From Aurelia coerulea (taxonomy: Eukaryota > Cnidaria > Scyphozoa > Semaeostomeae > Ulmaridae): 64,000 nucleotides of DNA. Shown in pieces: positions 31,350 through 43,165 of the stretch. Each line of letters begins with the position of its first letter. Position 1 is the stretch's first letter. The notes beneath the pieces are model-generated. The model was not told where the DNA came from. It did no database searches and worked only from the letters and a program-made list of their open reading frames with translations. The DNA lies in the NCBI GenBank assembly GCA_039566865.1, contig CM076943.1:29210663-29274662 (forward strand). Direction: 5' to 3'. A program made the position numbers and the translations under genes.

Positions 31350-32907
31350 GGGTAGGGTGGGGTAATGTGGGTCTACGGGAGCATAGGTTCCAAATCTTTA
31401 AAAAGGCTGGTGTAAAATTTAGTGACTTATTTCTTTGTACTGAATGACTTCAAAGAAACTTTTGCTATTTCTCTATAATTCTACCGTTGGACTTTTCTGA
31501 AATCTTTGATATTTTCAGAGTTGGAGTGTTTTTCTTCTTTTTCAGGAATTCAAGAAAAATTTTCAAAAAAACTTAAAACCATCGTAATTTCTAACCCGTT
31601 TGACGCAACATGAAGTAATTTCGAAGAAAACCATAGCTTATGAATGCCTACAATATGGTATCAAGCAAAAGTTTGTCAATCATCTGGTTTATGATTTAGA
31701 AATTTAATGACGTCACACCCTAAAATGAGCTGAAATTTAGAATACGCTGTAATTTTGAAAAAAAAATTTCTGGAAAGTCCAACGGTAGAATTATAGATAA
31801 ATATCTAAAGTTCCTTTCAAGCCATTCAATCAGAATAAATAGGTCATTGAATTTTACACCCACCTTTTTACGCCAAGTTAAAGATTTGGAACCTATGCTG
31901 TCTACGGGGTAAAGTGGGTCTACTGAGCTTTTCGCTAGAAATATCCTTCCTCGTTAAATGGAAGAAAGGCTGGCTATTTTTCTTTTAATGTCTGCATAAT
32001 AAACTGCCTTTCTACACAAAACATTCGTCTTAGATGTATCTCCACTCGTTTTATAAAATAACTTTATTGAACGGCCTATTTTGCAAGAATTTCAAAGCCC
32101 AGGAAAACTTTCTCCTGCCACTGTTGTTTTCCTTTTCTAGTCAATTTAATGACCATGACGTGAGAGTTTGGTCTGTTACAACTGAAGTAATGTTTATTTC
32201 GAAGTCATTGACGCGATTGTTCTTTTTATTTTTATTTTTTGACCAGATAGGGTAATGTGGGCCTACTGAGAATTCAGCCATAATTCAAATTCAACGAAGC
32301 CTTGAATTGCTTAAAATTTTCAAAATTTCGCACTTATATTCATCTTCCCACGTTGTTTTCTGTCTAAAATGCGAAAACGGGTTTCCTATTACCGCAGTTG
32401 CTGTCTTGTAACCAGTAAATTGGAGTAAGCATACTGCAAAAATCTTTATTTGGCTGTTATTATCAAATTCGATCACTGACTTGCAAGTCGCAATGATGGT
32501 GGATCACAGCATAATGACCGTAGTTTTATTTTCGTTGCGGGCACGGGATTGCTTGCGAGAAAAGGCAAAAACTGTGATTTTATTGAATAGAGAATAGTTG
32601 GGAAATGTAAGTTCATTAATTTTGTTAGTCATTTAGCCTTTCATATTCCAATTTTGTACAAGTTTTGAAAATAGACCCACTTTTCCCGCTCGTCGGAAAA
32701 AGTGGGCCTATTTTAGTTGCCAAAAGAAAAAATTTTTTAAAAACACTTAACTGCCTTTGTCAGAGCTGAGATTTTTTCCCAAGAAACAAGAAGCACTGAA
32801 TGTCAATTAAACGAAACTTTTGGAATGTTTTGCATTTTAGTCTCGTTTTACCAGCTATCCATTTCGAGATTTTGCTCATTTTGGACCCACATTACCCCAC
32901 CCTACCC
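31350..32907. mobile_element. 1.56-kb TIR element (GGGTAGGGTGGGGTAATGTG ends)
   Basis: Left end GGGTAGGGTGGGGTAATGTG and right end CACATTACCCCACCCTACCC are perfect inverted repeats; TA flanks both sides (31348-31349, 32908-32909). An internal inverted pair (31383-31500 versus 31765-31900, sharing CTACCGTTGGACTTTTC and its inverse) shows an inner fold-back. The phrase GGGTAAAGTGGGTCTACTGAG recurs internally. No transposase seen. A related element begins at 63354. Confidence 0.88.
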
Positions 32908-32979
32908 TACGTTATTTTCTTTAGGACTTTTTAATAGTGGTTACTTTGAAACTTATCGTCCCTTAGGACCAGCGAGAGG

Positions 32980-33095
32980 ATTTCTGCACGATGATGCCGG
33001 TTGAAGTAAATCAATGGCGAGCAACAATAGGGTGTTTCCGTCCATCCATGCAAAAATCGTCCCCGTTGAGCAAAATTGTTAGGCCAATTTCTACC
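32980..33095 (+). pseudogene. Possible retroelement ORF start, cut by palindrome
   Basis: A frame starting at the ATG near 32992 reads MPVEVNQWRATIGCFRPSM. The W-R-A-x-I-G-x-F pattern recalls the start of ORFs in some invertebrate retroelements. It is cut at about 33096 by the palindrome. Weak evidence. Confidence 0.25.
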
Positions 33096-34808
33096 CTGGT
33101 TACCAGAAGATGAGGCTCAAATCCTTACTGGTTGTCAGAGCATGCGGAAATCATCCAATTTCATGCTTGTCAGCCAATGGGATCACCGCTTTCTAGCCCC
33201 TGGAGACAAAATCGGTAGTTTGAGGTAAATTTTCTAGTACCCTCACTAAAACTGAAATGGATGCTAGAATACTTCAGTTATTCGCAATTTTTTTTGATAA
33301 ATCAGTTGTGGGGATGTCCGTCCAGAGTTGTTTACATGTTTAGGCACATAGCTTGTTTGGGGCCGGAGCTGCGTTCATTTTCCGGTCGAAGAATATTGAC
33401 CTTCGTTGAAATATCTATAGAAATCGCTACAAATGAGATATACAGATAAGAATTTCAGCAATTATGCATACTGACCTCAGCAAAAACCCAAACTCCTTTA
33501 CTGCTATCATATCTCAAAATTGCAGGCAATTTCTAATGATTTCTGGTAGAGATATCATTTGGGCCTAAGCTTGTCCTCGCTTAAAACTCATTCCATTGCA
33601 CTTAAAAAGTAATGGTAAAATTCTAGAGCTGAATAATGCACTTACCCATGACTCAGGCACCAGTTTGACTTCGTTTGCCTTTTTTACATTAGCAAATTTT
33701 TATAAGAAACGACCAGTTGTGGGTGAACTGCAAAAACTTTCCTCGGTCCATATTTTTATCTGCACAGTCTATCCGCTTCAAACAACAAACAGTGAACTTT
33801 GTATCATAAAAGTCTTGCATCACAAAACATTCCTATAGAACGATTCCATGCGCCTTAGCGAGGCACTCGTGAATTGTTTTCGCGCATTTGGTTCAATCAG
33901 TCAATGCAAACAAACAAAAGTGCAAAACCGGGTATCTTTTTTTGCGAACCCAAAACAATGTTTTGTTCTTTTTATGTTTTGTATTGATTGAAATAAGAAC
34001 GAAAAGAACAAATGCGTGAATACAATTCATGAGTGCCTCGCTAAAGCGCATGGAATCGTTCAAAAGGAATGCTCTGTGATAAAAGACTTTTATGATACAA
34101 TGTCAAAGTTCACTGTTTGTTGTTTGAAGCGGAGAATCTGTGTAGAGAAAAATATGGACTGAGGAAAGTTTTTGCAGTTCACCCACAACTGGTCGTTTCT
34201 TATAAAAATTTGCTAATGTAAAAAAGGCAAACGAAGTCAAACTGATGCCTGAGTCATGGGTAAGTGCATTATTCAGCTCTAGAATTTTACCATTACTTTT
34301 TAAGTGCAATGGAATGAGTTTTAAGCGAGGACAAGCTTAGGCCCAAATGATATCTCTACCAGAAATCATTAGAAATTGCCTGCAATTTTGAGATATGATA
34401 GCAGTAAAGGAGTTTGGGTTATTGCTGAGGTCAGTATGCATAATTGCTGAAATTCTTATCTGTATATCTCATTTGTAGCGATTTCTATAGATATTTCAAC
34501 GAAGGTCAATATTCTTCGACCGGAAAATGAACGCAGCTCCGGCCCCAAACAAGCTATGTGCCTAAACATGTAAACAACTCTGGACGGACATCCCCACAAC
34601 TGATTTATCAAAAAAAATTGCGAATAACTGAAGTATTCTAGCATCCATTTCAGTTTTAGTGAGGGTACTAGAAAATTTACCTCAAACTACCGATTTTGTC
34701 TCCAGGGGCTAGGAAGCGGTGATCCCATTGGCTGACAAGCATGAAGTTGGATGATTTCCGCATGCTCTGACAACCAGTGAGGATTTGAGCCTCATCTTGG
34801 GTACCAGC
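33096..34808. repeat. 1.7-kb long palindrome (arms ~800 bp, small loop)
   Basis: The left arm (33096 to about 33905) and right arm (about 33995 to 34808) are inverted copies of very high identity: a 62-codon frame at 33261-33449 is encoded unchanged on the opposite strand at 34456-34644, and 33596-33838 matches 34103-34309 with few changes. The loop is about 90 bp (near 33906-33994). Fold-back transposon, head-to-head MITE dimer or recent local inversion-duplication are all possible. The reading frames inside match no family I know. Confidence 0.93.
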
Positions 34809-34814
34809 CTCTCT

Positions 34815-35161
34815 AACATAAAAACAGAGAAATTAAATGCAGCAAGTGTGAAATCTTATATATTGGGGAAACCTGCCGACAATTAAATGAAAGATTTGGA
34901 GAGCACATGAGGAACGTTGAGCACAAGCTTCACGAGGATGAAAGAAAGAAGGACCAAGGCGACATTAACGTCTCGCAACACTTCAATTCGGCAGGACATT
35001 CCATTCATGATATGAACATTCTTGGACTGTTGTTTGCTCCCATAGACTCGCGAAAAAGAAAGACACTCGAGAAAAGAATAATTTTTAAACTGGACACACG
35101 TGTTCGAAAGGACTTAACAAGCAATTTTCCTGTTTATGATTGTATTTCCTCTTGCTCCTGA
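34815..35161 (+). pseudogene. Penelope-like retroelement, GIY-YIG endonuclease remnant
   Basis: The frame from about 34817 reads KCSKCEILYIGETCRQLNER then FGEHMRN: the zinc-binding CxxC, the LYIGET form of the GIY-YIG motif and the RxLxxRFxEH block of the Penelope-like element endonuclease. It continues through VSQHFNSAGHS, HDMNILGL and TLEKRIIFKLDTR, the conserved C-terminal part, to a stop at 35159-35161. The upstream reverse transcriptase is missing because the palindrome ends exactly at the 5' side of this remnant (a stop lies at 34814). 5'-truncated and dead. Confidence 0.9.
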
Positions 35162-35269
35162 GCGTTCCATTTTCGCTCGTCTAATTCGTCCGTTACTTGC
35201 TCGATCCTAGCGTTCTATTAAACATTCTTTCTTTTTCTATAATCTTCGCTTCTACTAAGTTCCTTTACT

Positions 35270-37700
35270 ACTGACGAATGAACAGTGGCATCATCAAAAA
35301 GTCTATGGAAAATTATCTGTTTCAAATATTAAACTACCTCCCTACTCACGCAGGATTTGGTACTATGACAAGGCAGATTTCGTTGCGATTATGAAAAGCA
35401 TCCAACTTTTTCGCTGGCAAGAGCACCTTAGCAAACTGACATGTCCCAATGAGCAAGTTCAGTTACTTAATGAAGTTTTGTTAAACATTTACTCTAATTT
35501 CATACCTAACAAAGTCAAGACGATTAGATCCCACCAAGCACCCTGGATAAAAGGAAAGGTTAAAAAATTTCCGAGAAGAAGAATCGTGCCTACAGAAATT
35601 TCATAAGGAGTGGCCAACCAAATGACAAGCTAGAGGGAATACAAAAGTTAATATCAGAAGGTTCGAAAATGATTGAGGATGCCAAACGAAATTACTTTCT
35701 CAAGGCAGGAAACACATTGGCTAACCCTGGGACTTCTAATAAAACTTATTGGTCTTTAATCAACACCGTCCTAAATAAGGCCAAGATTCCAATAATACCA
35801 CCTCTTCTAGAAAACGGGTTGTTTATAACGGATTTCACTGAAAAGGCACAGATATTCAATGATTATTTCGTACTCCAGTGTACAACAATCAATACAGGTA
35901 GCGTAATTCCACCTAATATGCCAGCTCCTTCTTCCCTCATAAGCGATTTTCCTATATCTAACGAAAAGATACTGAACATTATAAGGTCTCTAAATCCTAA
36001 TAAAGCACATATGGTTGGGATGGAATATCAATCAGAATGATAAAATTAAGTGATACTGCACTAGTTACTCCACTAAAAATAATATTTGAAACCTGCTTGA
36101 GACGTGGTTTATTTCCCGAAATATGGAAATATGCAAATGTTGTGCCGGTTCATAAGAAAAATGAGAAAAATTTGAAAGGAAATTATCGACCAATTTCTCT
36201 TCTACCAATCTTTGGGAAAATACTTGAAAAACTTATATACGATTCTTTATACTCACATCTCGTTTCATGCAATTTACTCAATCCGAATCAATCAGTCTTT
36301 CGTCCCGACGACTCAACGGTTAATCAGCTGATTTCCATAACGCACACGATCTTTAAAGCCTTCGATTGTAACCCACGTCTTGATGTTCGCTCTGTGTATC
36401 TTGACATCTCTAAAGCATTTGATAGGGTATGGCACGACGGTTTGATTTATAAACTAAAACGATGTGGCGTTTCTGGAGAGCTCCTTTTACTTATCCAAAA
36501 AAGTTTTCTTAAGGATAGAAAACAGCGAACAGTTCTAAATGGACAGAATTCTGATTGGGGAGATATTTCAGCAGGAGTACCCCAGGGTTCTATTCTAGGA
36601 CCCTTGTTTTTCCTTGTATATATCAACGATCTAGCTGCTGACGTGAAGTGCAATGTTAAGCTTTTTGCTGATGATACATCGTTGTTTACCGTAGTAGAAG
36701 ACTCTAACTCGGCTGCCAGTGATATGAACCATGACCTAGAGTTGATAAGACAGTGGGCCTACGATTGGAAAATGTCCTTCAATCCTGATCCGCAAAAACA
36801 AGCTGTTGAACTGATCTTTTCTAAGAAAAGAATTGAAATCAATCATCCAGAAATTCGTTTTAATAATATTCCAGTGATGAAAGTGGATAAACATAAACAT
36901 TTAGGAATTATCCTGGACTCAAAGCTTTCTTTTTCGGCTCATATCCAGGCAGCTATCTCTAAGACAAGGAAGGGCGTCCAAGTACATACCCAGACATACC
37001 CTAAACGAATTATTCAAGCTCTATGTGCGACCCCACCTGGAATACGGAGATGTTATTTATCATATTCCGGCCAAAGTATGTGAATTTAGCGGTAACACTA
37101 CTTTGTCAAGTTTGATGGAAAAGTTGGAGTCAGTTCAGTATTCTGCTGCTCTAGCCGTTACAGGAACGTGGAGGGGGCGAATAAGGGCAAGGACAGAAAA
37201 ATTCAAATTTAGCTTTTATCCCAATTGCCTGTCAGAATGGAATGAACTAGCTAGATCCGGAGGTTAGACTTGCACCATCGGTCGCTATCTTTAAGAGAAA
37301 GCTGATTTCATTTACCCGCCCCCTGCTAAATCTGTCTTTGGGATTCATGATCCAATAGGATTATCCTATCTGACTCAACTTAGAGTGGGCCTTAGTATAA
37401 GTTATGCTTTCACTAATTCAAGCACAATTTTAGGGATTCCATAAATCCAATGTGTCCTACAAACGATGGTATTGAGACTACGGAACACTTTTTGTTGCTC
37501 TGCCCCTCCTTTGAGGTTGAACGTCGAAATCTTCTCGCTAGAGAGTTTGATTTGCTGCGACCATTTGGACATATCGATCTTTCAAATGAGGTTTTGACGC
37601 AACTTTTATTATATGGTGATAAAGACCTTCCAAAGGACCTCAACAGAAATATACTCGAGCTGACTCTACATTACATCCACGCAACTGGTCGCTTCAGTTG
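35270..37700 (+). pseudogene. Non-LTR retrotransposon ORF2 (CR1/jockey-like), RT domain
   Basis: A nearly complete RT with broken frames. The linker after the endonuclease is seen at 35391 onward (RSHQAPWIKGKVKK), then NKTYWSLINTVLNK, and from 36037 a 348-codon frame with the full RT core: KGNYRPISLLPIFGKILEKL, VYLDISKAFDRVWHDGL (first catalytic Asp), SAGVPQGSILGPLFF, and KLFADDTSLFTV (FADD box), then HLGIILDSKLSF. A frameshift near 37000 moves to RPHLEYGDVIYH; about 80 codons are then missing between TGTWRG and RIRARTEKFKFSF; the tail MCPTNDGIETTEHFLLLCPS ends at 37700. The endonuclease is absent (5' truncation near 35270). Same family as 27500-28860. Confidence 0.93.
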
Positions 37701-38500
37701 AGATCACCGTAAATCTAGTTAAACGTCACCAAACCACTAAGTCCATTTTCGTAAAGTTTCTTGTCGTAGAGTCCTGTCCATATATTCCTTTGCAAGCCTG
37801 TTTCACATTGGATGTTAGGCTTATATTAGAAATCCAGACCCGATAGCGGTGTCTCGAGCCATGGGGACCTTGGGTGGGGAGCAGTGACGGGGACGGTTGT
37901 TGTCGTTGTTGTTTCCTCGGCCGGCGTTCCGATTGTTCACTATTATATTTTGGCCTGACATCTCATGTGAAACCGGCTCAAATATTTATTTGTAAAATGT
38001 TTTTATAATTAGCATTTCTATCTGTATCAGTTGTAGCGTATGTATAGTTGTTTTTAGTAGTTATATTTTAGTTTATATTAATTCCAGGGGGTAGACATGA
38101 CATTTTGCTCATCCTGGTCCCCGTCCTTGTAGTGCGGTATAGTAGATTGTAGGTAGTGTTTAGGTAATTTTGTTGTAAATATTTATATTGAATATAAAAA
38201 AAAATGTTTCTTTCTTTTTTGTAGCATTTAAATGTAGTTTTATCAACTATCTTTTTCTCTCTAGTAGTTACGTGTAGTTTTATCAACTATCTTTTTCTCT
38301 CTAGTAGTTACGTGTAGTGTTATTTTCGTATTTCCTGTTTTATGTTGCCATGAGGTAGACGTAGTTTTTCGCTCCAAATGGTATTGTTCTAGTAGTAGGG
38401 TATAGTATTCTGTAAGTAGTGTTATAAGTACTACGTATTGTAAGATATTATATGATGTATATATAAAAAAAGTTTCAATGACATAAAAGGAAAAATACAA
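37701..38500 (+). repeat. Retrotransposon 3' UTR with internal duplications
   Basis: Follows the RT pseudogene. The 49-bp unit around GTAGTTTTATCAACTATC is directly repeated at about 38232-38330, and the block GAGGTAGAC through GTGCGGTATAGTA / GGGTATAGTATTCTG (38086-38200) recurs diverged at 38350-38460 and again far away at about 52570-52690, marking a second 3' UTR relic there. Confidence 0.65.
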
Positions 38501-39073
38501 AAGCTTCAAGTTTCAGAGAATTTTTGAGCTACAAAAATCGTCCAAATTAACCAAAATTATAATCATCGAATTGCCGGTCGAGTCAAAGAAAATGTTTTCT
38601 ATTTATGTAGCTGGGAGTGACTGTACAAATTCGCTTCTTTAAAAAATGGTCTCATATGGAAAAGGCTATACACCTAAGTTAAATACTAAACTTCATTTGA
38701 TCAAAATTATCTTGCTAACAACAGTCATCATGGTTTCAAATTCACTAGCGATCCTGGGAAAAATCGAACAAGAGTCAAATTGTCTTTGAAAAAGGAAAAA
38801 TAGCTGGTCATTACATATGTTCCCAGAGCAGATAGGTGCTCAGAAAGTTACAATATAAATGATCCTTTTTGAACAAAATCTCTGTATGACAAATTCGCCA
38901 ATAACTCTAAATGGCAAATTTCAGCAAACCGAACCTTTAATAACTAATGCAGTTTTTCATCGAAATGATTAAAGCTTAACAAACGCTATCTGGGTATATT
39001 TTGCAAAATATAACTTGTCAAATGCCTGCGTTCTTCTTACTCACCTCTTAAATGGCACGGAATTTGTTTGCAG
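38501..39073. other. Intergenic, no gene seen
   Basis: AT-rich, no exon or repeat end recognised. Confidence 0.35.
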
Positions 39074-39077
39074 TTAA

Positions 39078-39387
39078 AGGGGCTCCGTCGCCAAATAGTA
39101 ATAAAATCGGCAAAAGCTATCATTTTAGGCACGCTTCTATGCATTGTTTTCTGCAAAGTTTTTGGTGTCTTCACTCGAGCCATCAAAAAGTGACTGTGTA
39201 AAATCCCCTTATGTCGGAGCAATCGTAAAAGATACGAACGTTTGGTTTGTTCCTCTGTGAAGTAGCTATAAGAGTTTTCTTCAAAATAAGGCTTTCATTG
39301 TGAGGAAAAGATGAAAAGCCTTTGTTATATTACCTTTCAAAAACTGGAAAATCATCGTTTCGAACGAAATGTGGATACGGAGCCCCT
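39078..39387. mobile_element. TTAA-flanked MITE (AGGGGCTCCGT ends)
   Basis: Left end AGGGGCTCCGTCGCC; right end GGATACGGAGCCCCT; both preceded or followed by TTAA (39074-39077, 39388-39391). Because the junction is self-complementary, TA would also fit as the duplication. Confidence 0.8.
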
Positions 39388-39622
39388 TTAATGTATGATC
39401 GATTGAACCAACTTAATCTCCCTGGATTGAACGATAAACAATTTTCCCTGGATATTAAGGCCGGCGTGAGCAAATGCCATCGCCAAGGAAGCATTTATTG
39501 GCTCTGACTGTTTCCAGAATGTTTCTTCGACTCTTCATCAACCCAAAAAATGTTGCAAATGCAATATTTTTATCTCGAAACCAAAACAGTTTTTGAGTTT
39601 TTTTCAAAAACCTTATTCTTAA

Positions 39623-40290
39623 GCCTGGTTTCCATATAATCGTTACGATCGTTCGGATCGCTGTGAACTTCTCCAGCGATCCCAGCGATCTACGATGGGA
39701 TCGCTGGGGAATTGTTTCCACATAATCGCTAGGGTCGCTCGGATCGCTGCAAAATCGCAGTTACTGGCTCCTGCGGGGGAACTTCCTGCCTTCTTTTGGC
39801 GGGTGATAAAAAAAAGTTCAAGCAAGATGGCAATCTTAAACGAGAGGTTGCTCTTGGAGGTCAATTTGTATATGATGCTGTTGCTTATCAGGGGACGAAT
39901 ATCAGCGGCAGCAAAGAAGAAGACATCGATTTTGGGTTCTTGAAATTTATCGGGCACGAGAAACCATAAATTCTTCACTTGCAGCAGCAGGAGTGTTTTC
40001 AACCGCCATTTTGTTTCACAATAAATGTGGTGCGAAGAGCTAGAGATTTTAGTGTCATGGGATAGAAAAGAGGCATCATGGGGTAGATACGAAGCATTAC
40101 GGGATACATTTGGATCGTTGCGATCGCTGGTGGATCGTTGGAATAGAGCAAGTTTCTATCCCAGCGATCCTGATCGTCGCGATCGCTAGGATCGTTTGTG
40201 CATGTTTCCATAAGATCGCTGGGATCGCTAGAGTCGCTGGAGTCGTTTACAGCCATCCAAACGATCGTAAAGATTATATGGAAACCAGGC
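39623..40290. mobile_element. MITE rich in GATCGCT, Kolobok-like ends
   Basis: Left end GCCTGGTTTCCATATAATCG and right end GATTATATGGAAACCAGGC are inverted repeats; TTAA stands at 39619-39622 and TTTA at 40291-40294. Both arms (39640-39750 and 40095-40265) are packed with GATCGCT/AGCGATC iterations. The centre (39760-40080) is different DNA with an ATG-led frame MAILNERLLLEVNLYMMLLL at 39825 that may be a captured gene piece; it is interrupted by a stop. Confidence 0.85.
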
Positions 40291-40294
40291 TTTA

Positions 40295-41017
40295 GACGAT
40301 AGATTGCCTTCACATCTGGTGGTGCCTCGTTTGCTGGCCTTGGTAGCAATGTTCCTTGCCTTCCATTGACAAGCAGAACAAGCATAATTTCATTCAAATC
40401 CAACCATAGCAGTATCTAATTGCTTTCAAAAGAAACTGTTTATCTTGAAACCAATTAGATACTAGAAACAATATTCAAGTTAATCAATATAATCATGATT
40501 GATTGATCGCCAAAGAAACGGAGGGGTTGTGTCCTCTGCGGTAGTTTAGCTCATGGTCAGTTGAAAATGCGTATGATTTTAGCAACCTGCAAGAAGATTC
40601 TCCCCGTGTGAACAAACTTGCAGGAAAGCAAACTATTTCGCGTCTCCACTTGCTTGCCCACACAACATCATGGGGAATCAATGTTTCCACAGCAATGCTT
40701 TCTCATTTGGCCAGGGCTTTCGTAGAAGAAGGCTACAATGTTTTCCTCTCGCATGGAAAGGGGTCATGGGAAAAAAGAATCGCGTAGTTTAGATTGAAAT
40801 ACCACTAAACCGTTGTCTGCATATTTCCAATCTTAATAGTTGTGAATGCTGATAATATTCAGTGTATTGCCCAATCCAACTGTTCGCTTCTCCTTTCTCC
40901 TGTTCAAAAAATTCTATGATTATAGATATGCAGCAAAAAGTTGAAATTTTATGAAATGCATACGGCATAAAGCTGTGCCACATTGGTCCTTTTTTTGTTC
41001 AAGTGAATCACTGTTTA
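40295..41017. other. Intergenic, no gene seen
   Basis: No exon, RNA gene or repeat end recognised. Confidence 0.35.
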
Positions 41018-41019
41018 TA

Positions 41020-41638
41020 CCGGGTGAGTCAGAAAAAAGAATCCCCGTTTGAAAGGTCACGGCTCCCTGGATATCAAGACAATGATATCGGCAAATATAT
41101 AGTTTAATGGTAGAAATTTTCAAATCTACTATAAAATTTACCTGACTGAACTCGGCCACTCCATTCTGAAATTATGAGGGATTTTCTTAAGAAAGCCTCA
41201 TCAAAAAACCTTCAAAACTTGCCCAAAATCATGAGCAAATTTCCCTAACATTTCTGCCTTACTATGGCCTTACAGCAATGACTTGTGGACGCTTTAGCAC
41301 GTGCTATCCTCGTTGGAAGATGAACAAGTCATCCCCCTGGTATCGATGACCTATTCAGGGGGATTCCATTCTTCCGAGAGGACAAAATACATGAATTTAT
41401 GTGAGTGTCATCAATTTTAGAAAGAAATTTGCTCATTGTTTTCATTCGTTTTTGCAGGTTTTTGGAAGGGGCATTCTGCAGAAATATCCACGGAAAGAAA
41501 TTGCCGATTAAGGCCGGGTAAATTACTGAATCTAATTGAACATATTGGCAATAAAAAAGACAGTTTTCAAAATTTTTGCTTTGATATTCATTGAGCAGTG
41601 GCGTTCCAAGCGGGGATCCTTCTTTCTGACTTACCGGG
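41020..41638. mobile_element. MITE family A, best-preserved copy
   Basis: TA then CCGGGTGAGTCAG, AAAAAAGAATCCCCG on the left; CGGGGATCCTTCTTTCTGAC then TTACCGGG and TA on the right. Arms run inward for over 200 bp (GGCTCCCTGGATATCAAGAC; CACGTGCTA). 619 bp, used here as reference for the other family A copies. Confidence 0.9.
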
Positions 41639-41640
41639 TA

Positions 41641-42203
41641 CTATGCGGTACAAATTGATCACCATAGATTTTTGATTATGCGCAGAGCTGAGATTTGTCA
41701 GGCGTATGCTCCTATTGCTAAGTTACTGAACGAATTCGACATTAAATGAACTGAGTCCATATAAATAGCTGAGCGTTAACGCTGTCCTGAATTTTTGCTG
41801 ACAAACCGCTGATGGCCCTTTGTTACCGCACAATAGTGCTGAATAGTGAAGTCATTAGCAGTGGAGACTAAAGGCTTCTTAATCCTGGCATTATCCTCGG
41901 GAATTTCTTTGGTTTAAGTTCAATATCGATTAAATCACAACTTTTGTTTTATGATTGAAAGGAAGTTGGTATTGGTCATGAGCACGCTGTTTATGTTCAC
42001 ACAGTGCCTTTATATGATGCCATATTTGCCTTTTCCATCATGCCAGTTGAGCGACAAAACCGATTATCATGCCGTATTATTTTTGTGCCGCATTCAAATG
42101 AAAACAATGCCAGCATGGTGTAAACAGGAGGCCAATAGGGCACTACAGTTTCATGCCGTAGCCATTGCGTACGGGCATTGTGTAAACGGGATAAGATATT
42201 AAC
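41641..42203. other. Intergenic, no gene seen
   Basis: No exon or repeat end recognised. Confidence 0.35.
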
Positions 42204-42207
42204 TTAA

Positions 42208-42530
42208 AGGGGCTTGGTCACGTAAAGTAAACAAACTTCTTTCGAAACGACGACTTTGCAGTTTTTTTACAGGCCATATCAGACAGATTTTCCACTACTT
42301 TTCTCAAAATGAAAGTGCTATTTTGAAGATGTGCTTTGAACTTCAGAGAGAAACAAACGAAAGAACCACACGTTGTAAGATTGCAAAGATATTGGTGGAT
42401 TTTCAGTAGTAACTTTATTGTGGATTCACCCCATCCACAAAAATTTGCCCAGAACACAATGGCCACGTGTGGGCAACAATATAGATTATAGAGATAACAG
42501 ATTTGTTTACACTTATGTAACCCAGTCCCT
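42208..42530. mobile_element. TTAA-flanked MITE (AGGGGCTTGGTCAC ends)
   Basis: Left end AGGGGCTTGGTCACGTAAAG, right end ACTTATGTAACCCAGTCCCT; TTAA at 42204-42207 and 42531-42534. Arms extend inward through GTAAACAAA/TTTGTTTAC. Confidence 0.8.
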
Positions 42531-42534
42531 TTAA

Positions 42535-43165
42535 GAACGCATAATTTAAGAAATGAGCTGCATCGTTGGTTTTAATCATCCGCTAAGAAACGCAGATTCT
42601 GAAAGAGCAGATTCTGTTTCAATTAAGCCAATTTGAAAGTGATTTTCTGGCAAACAAAACTTGAAAAAGTTGGTGTTAAATCACTTATAGGAACTTAATC
42701 AAATGAGTTTTTGAATCATAAAGCATGCTTATCAATAATGCTGTATCCTGATACCGGTTCTCATTTATTTATAGATAAACATTTAACTTCAGGTGACTCA
42801 ATATTTTGCACTAATTAAAGCTTGCTTTCTACCTCCGGAGGGGGGATACTTGACTTAAATTTTTTCGGAGGTGTGCCAAGAAAAAATTTCTTTTTCCCTG
42901 TAACGATAACCTGAAACGTGGCACATCCCTGTCGGACAAACATGCAAAGTACCCCGTATTGGGCTGTCGAAATAATTCGATAAAGCAAATTCAATGAATT
43001 CTAACTGGCTGACATAACAATATCAAGAACAATAATAAGAAGAGCAGGTACCAAAATAACTAATGAGGATTCGCTGACATCTCTACATTATGTTTCAGCA
43101 AAAACGCCAACCCAACTTCATGCGAGATTATTCAGGATCAAATTTAAATCAATTTGACACATACC
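42535..43165. other. Intergenic, no gene seen
   Basis: No exon or repeat end recognised. Confidence 0.35.

Noticed and set aside
33261..34644. Identical 62-codon frames on opposite strands, and a matching 69-80 codon pair
   Set aside because: They are a mechanical result of the long palindrome; no family match and no start/stop conservation beyond arm identity.
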